Shown piece by piece: positions 62,352 through 64,000 of a stretch of DNA of 64,000 nucleotides. Numbering within the stretch: position 1 is the stretch's first letter; the number at the start of each line of letters is the position of its first letter. The DNA comes from Gordonia sp. KTR9 (GTDB lineage Bacteria > Actinomycetota > Actinomycetes > Mycobacteriales > Mycobacteriaceae). Location: contig NC_018581.1 in assembly GCF_000143885.2 (NCBI RefSeq), positions 4,402,001 through 4,466,000 on the forward strand, written 5' to 3'. The translations under genes and the position numbers were made by a program. The notes below the pieces were generated by a model, which did no database searches, was not told where the DNA came from, and was given only the letters and a program-made list of their open reading frames with translations.

Positions 62352-63295
62352 CACGCCACCCACTCGAAGTCGGTCATCTTGAGGTCGCCGTTGATCCGTG
62401 TCATGTCGACCCGCCAGCGGAAGACCTTCTCCTGCGACGGCACCTCGCCGTCGAGGGACCGCTGGTGCCAGCCGAACACCATGATGACCGAGCCCTCGTC
62501 GGGTTCGGCCTTGGTGACCGCGGAGCTGAGGATGAGCGACCGTGTTTCCAGCTTGCCGTCCCGGACGAGTGCCGCGACCTGCTGGATGTTGGTCTCCACC
62601 TCCTGCTTGACCTTGCCGCTGGTGTCCTCCTGCACCGAGGTCAGCGTCTGGTCGACGGTGTCGGGGTTCATGCTGGTGAGGTTCACGAGCACCTGCGACG
62701 CGAACGCCGAATACTCGGCACGCAGGTCGTCGGTCCGGTCCTGTCGCGCGATACCGAGCGCGAACACCACCGACGCGATGGCACACACCACGATGACCAC
62801 GAGCGCCACCACGACACCCACGATCGTCCGCGGCGAGCGACGGCCGGAACCGCGATAACGGATGCGGCGCTTGCCCTTCGGTGCCCGGGCATTCGACGAC
62901 GCCGCAGCCGTCCGGGCTCGTCGGCGCTCCCGGTAGCTGACGGTCTTCTCGACCTCGGACGGGTCGGGCGCGATCGGTGGTTCGGCCTCGGTCCGCTGGC
63001 TCGACTCCGGCGGGGACACCGTCGACGTCGTGTCCTGCGCGGAATCGCCGGTGGCCGGCGACGGCTTGTCGGCGTCCCCACCTGTGGCTGCGGGATCGTC
63101 GGATGCGGGAGCCGGCGCGGTCGGCGTCGACGACTTCGACGGCTTCTTGCCGGCCGGACGGCCACGCCTGATCGGAGCCGACCGCACGGGCCGCTTCGTA
63201 TTCCGACTGTCACCCGTGCCGGTGCGATCTGGGGATGAGGTACCGGGCCCGTCCGGGGTCACGGGGCGACCGTCCCGCTGATCATCGTCTGCCAT
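62351..63295 (-). CDS. Mce-associated membrane protein (proximal)
   Basis: A 314-residue protein with about 150 disordered, charged cytoplasmic residues (many Pro, Asp, Arg), one membrane helix (TIVGVVVALVVIVVCAIASV) and an exported Mas-type domain (AEYSAFASQVLVNLTSMNPD, then FRWRVDMTRINGDLKM). The start overlaps the end of the MCE-family gene by 37 bases and the stop overlaps the next Mas gene, so all three are coupled. The long cytoplasmic tail is unusual in length for the family. Confidence 0.88.
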   Translation of the reverse strand: MADDDQRDGRPVTPDGPGTSSPDRTGTGDSRNTKRPVRSAPIRRGRPAGKKPSKSSTPTAPAPASDDPAATGGDADKPSPATGDSAQDTTSTVSPPESSQRTEAEPPIAPDPSEVEKTVSYRERRRARTAAASSNARAPKGKRRIRYRGSGRRSPRTIVGVVVALVVIVVCAIASVVFALGIARQDRTDDLRAEYSAFASQVLVNLTSMNPDTVDQTLTSVQEDTSGKVKQEVETNIQQVAALVRDGKLETRSLILSSAVTKAEPDEGSVIMVFGWHQRSLDGEVPSQEKVFRWRVDMTRINGDLKMTDFEWVA

Positions 63296-64000
63296 GTACT
63301 GCTCTGTCCCTGCTCATCGCTGCCGGCCCCGGCGTTGTAGGTCTTCCCGTCGGGTCCGATGAAGTTGCCCGAGTCCGGGTCGTATGTCGTGGCGTACACC
63401 GCGGGCTCCGCGTCGAAGTCCTTCGGTGTGCCCGGTGTCACGGTACCGGAGGAGGCCGGCTGCCATTTCAGCCCGAACGGCAGTCCGCTCTGGAACGGGT
63501 CGACCGAGCCCGGCTTGGGTACATAGCCGGTTTCACACTCAGCCGGGGTGGGCGCCCGTCGTCCCGGGAACTCCGCGCACGGGTAGTTGCGGGCGCCGCG
63601 GACGGCGATGTTCGAGTTCCGCGGCACCCGGCACAGCATGCCCGGCGGCAGTTCACGGGCGGTCTGCTCCGAGGGCCAGCGCCAGTCCTCCTTCGGCAGG
63701 AAGCCGATGTTGCACGGCGGCCGGTCCTGGAAGGCCAGCGAGAAGTTGACGTTGGGACCGAACCGCGTGGTTCCGGTGTTCAGCGCCGTGATCAGCGAAC
63801 TGACCAGTCGCGGATAGAGAACCAGCACCTGCTTCCAGTTCGGCAGGTACACCACCTGCGTCTTGGCGATGGTCCCCAGATTCGAGACCAGCAGCGGGTA
63901 CGACGCACCGAGGGACTCGAAGAGTTCCTGGCTCTTCGACGCGGTGGCCGGCCCCTTCCGCAGGATGTCGCCGATCTCGGGCCGGTTCGCGCGGAGCTGG
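63259..64000 (-). CDS. MCE-family protein, C-terminal part (5' end beyond window)
   Basis: The visible 246 residues are the C-terminal region of an actinobacterial Mce protein, which forms part of the periplasmic tunnel carrying lipids or sterols to the YrbE permease. Typical are SYPLLVSNLGTIAKTQVVYL, NWKQVLVLYPRLVSSLITAL, CNIGFLPKEDWRWPS and the PRNSNIAVRGARNYPCAEFP stretch. The MCE domain itself lies outside the window. Being followed directly by two Mas genes suggests that it is the last (F-type) Mce subunit of its operon. Substrate unknown. Confidence 0.93.
   Translation of the reverse strand, partial: QLRANRPEIGDILRKGPATASKSQELFESLGASYPLLVSNLGTIAKTQVVYLPNWKQVLVLYPRLVSSLITALNTGTTRFGPNVNFSLAFQDRPPCNIGFLPKEDWRWPSEQTARELPPGMLCRVPRNSNIAVRGARNYPCAEFPGRRAPTPAECETGYVPKPGSVDPFQSGLPFGLKWQPASSGTVTPGTPKDFDAEPAVYATTYDPDSGNFIGPDGKTYNAGAGSDEQGQSSTWQTMISGTVAP

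Overview
The window is high-GC actinobacterial DNA, most likely from Gordonia or a close mycolic-acid-containing relative in the Mycobacteriales. The evidence is a mycothiol synthase, Mce transport genes, a DesA-type acyl-ACP desaturase, a WS/DGAT acyltransferase, many leaderless promoters (a TANNNT -10 box 6-8 bp before the start codon), and a gene order that follows the Mycobacterium tuberculosis Rv0813c-Rv0824c block. No rRNA, tRNA, CRISPR array, transposase or integrase was seen.

Layout. 1-13055 (minus): the first ~4350 codons of a giant non-ribosomal peptide synthetase (C-A-T-E-C-A-T-C-A-T-C-A...), preceded by an AT-rich, dyad-rich leader. 13609-16340: a DUF4188 protein, a TetR and a MarR regulator, and an orphan AbiEi/DUF559 gene with hairpins at both ends. 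16357-19980 (minus): the valine-degradation operon mmsA-fadE-mmsB. 20139-27759: flavodoxin, DMT permease, SixA phosphatase, two adjacent NAD synthetases (ammonia and glutamine types), WS/DGAT, and a membrane protein resembling the ectodomain of the Ser/Thr kinase at 27759-29678. 29784-36422: an NTF2-like protein, acyl-ACP desaturase, DusB, an LCP cell-wall ligase, PhoU and a 49-residue membrane protein. 36529-40500 (minus): pstSCAB. 40733-52880: a glycan-type biosynthetic locus. 52884-58163: mycothiol synthase, a GlnR-type regulator, an LmeA-like protein, then a cysteine-attenuator-type short ORF with sulfurtransferase, DUF1416, a tiny membrane protein and a nitrobindin-like protein. 58120-61339 (minus): an unknown protein and a CopB-type copper ATPase. 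61683-64000 (minus): the 3' end of an mce operon.

How it fits together. Phosphate: PHO-box-like repeats precede both phoU and pstS, and a strong hairpin separates pstS from pstCAB. Iron: DtxR/IdeR-like boxes precede the first gene of the 40.7 kb operon and sit twice in the divergent promoter at 48.5-48.9 kb, with a weaker one before the flavodoxin. This suggests that the glycan locus (condensation-fold acyltransferase, three GT2s, a GH16 lipoprotein, a large membrane protein, a flippase and an A-T-TE NRPS-like enzyme) is switched on by iron starvation. The locus lies where M. tuberculosis has phoT next to mshD, so it looks like an insertion into a conserved block. Sulfur: the 29-codon polycysteine short ORF at 55799 matches the known mycobacterial cysteine-responsive attenuators.

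The best candidates for something undescribed are the iron-linked glycan/A-T-TE locus, the hairpins around the AbiEi/DUF559 gene, a dispersed repeat found both between genes and in frame inside the NRPS, and a 68-bp near-perfect palindrome.
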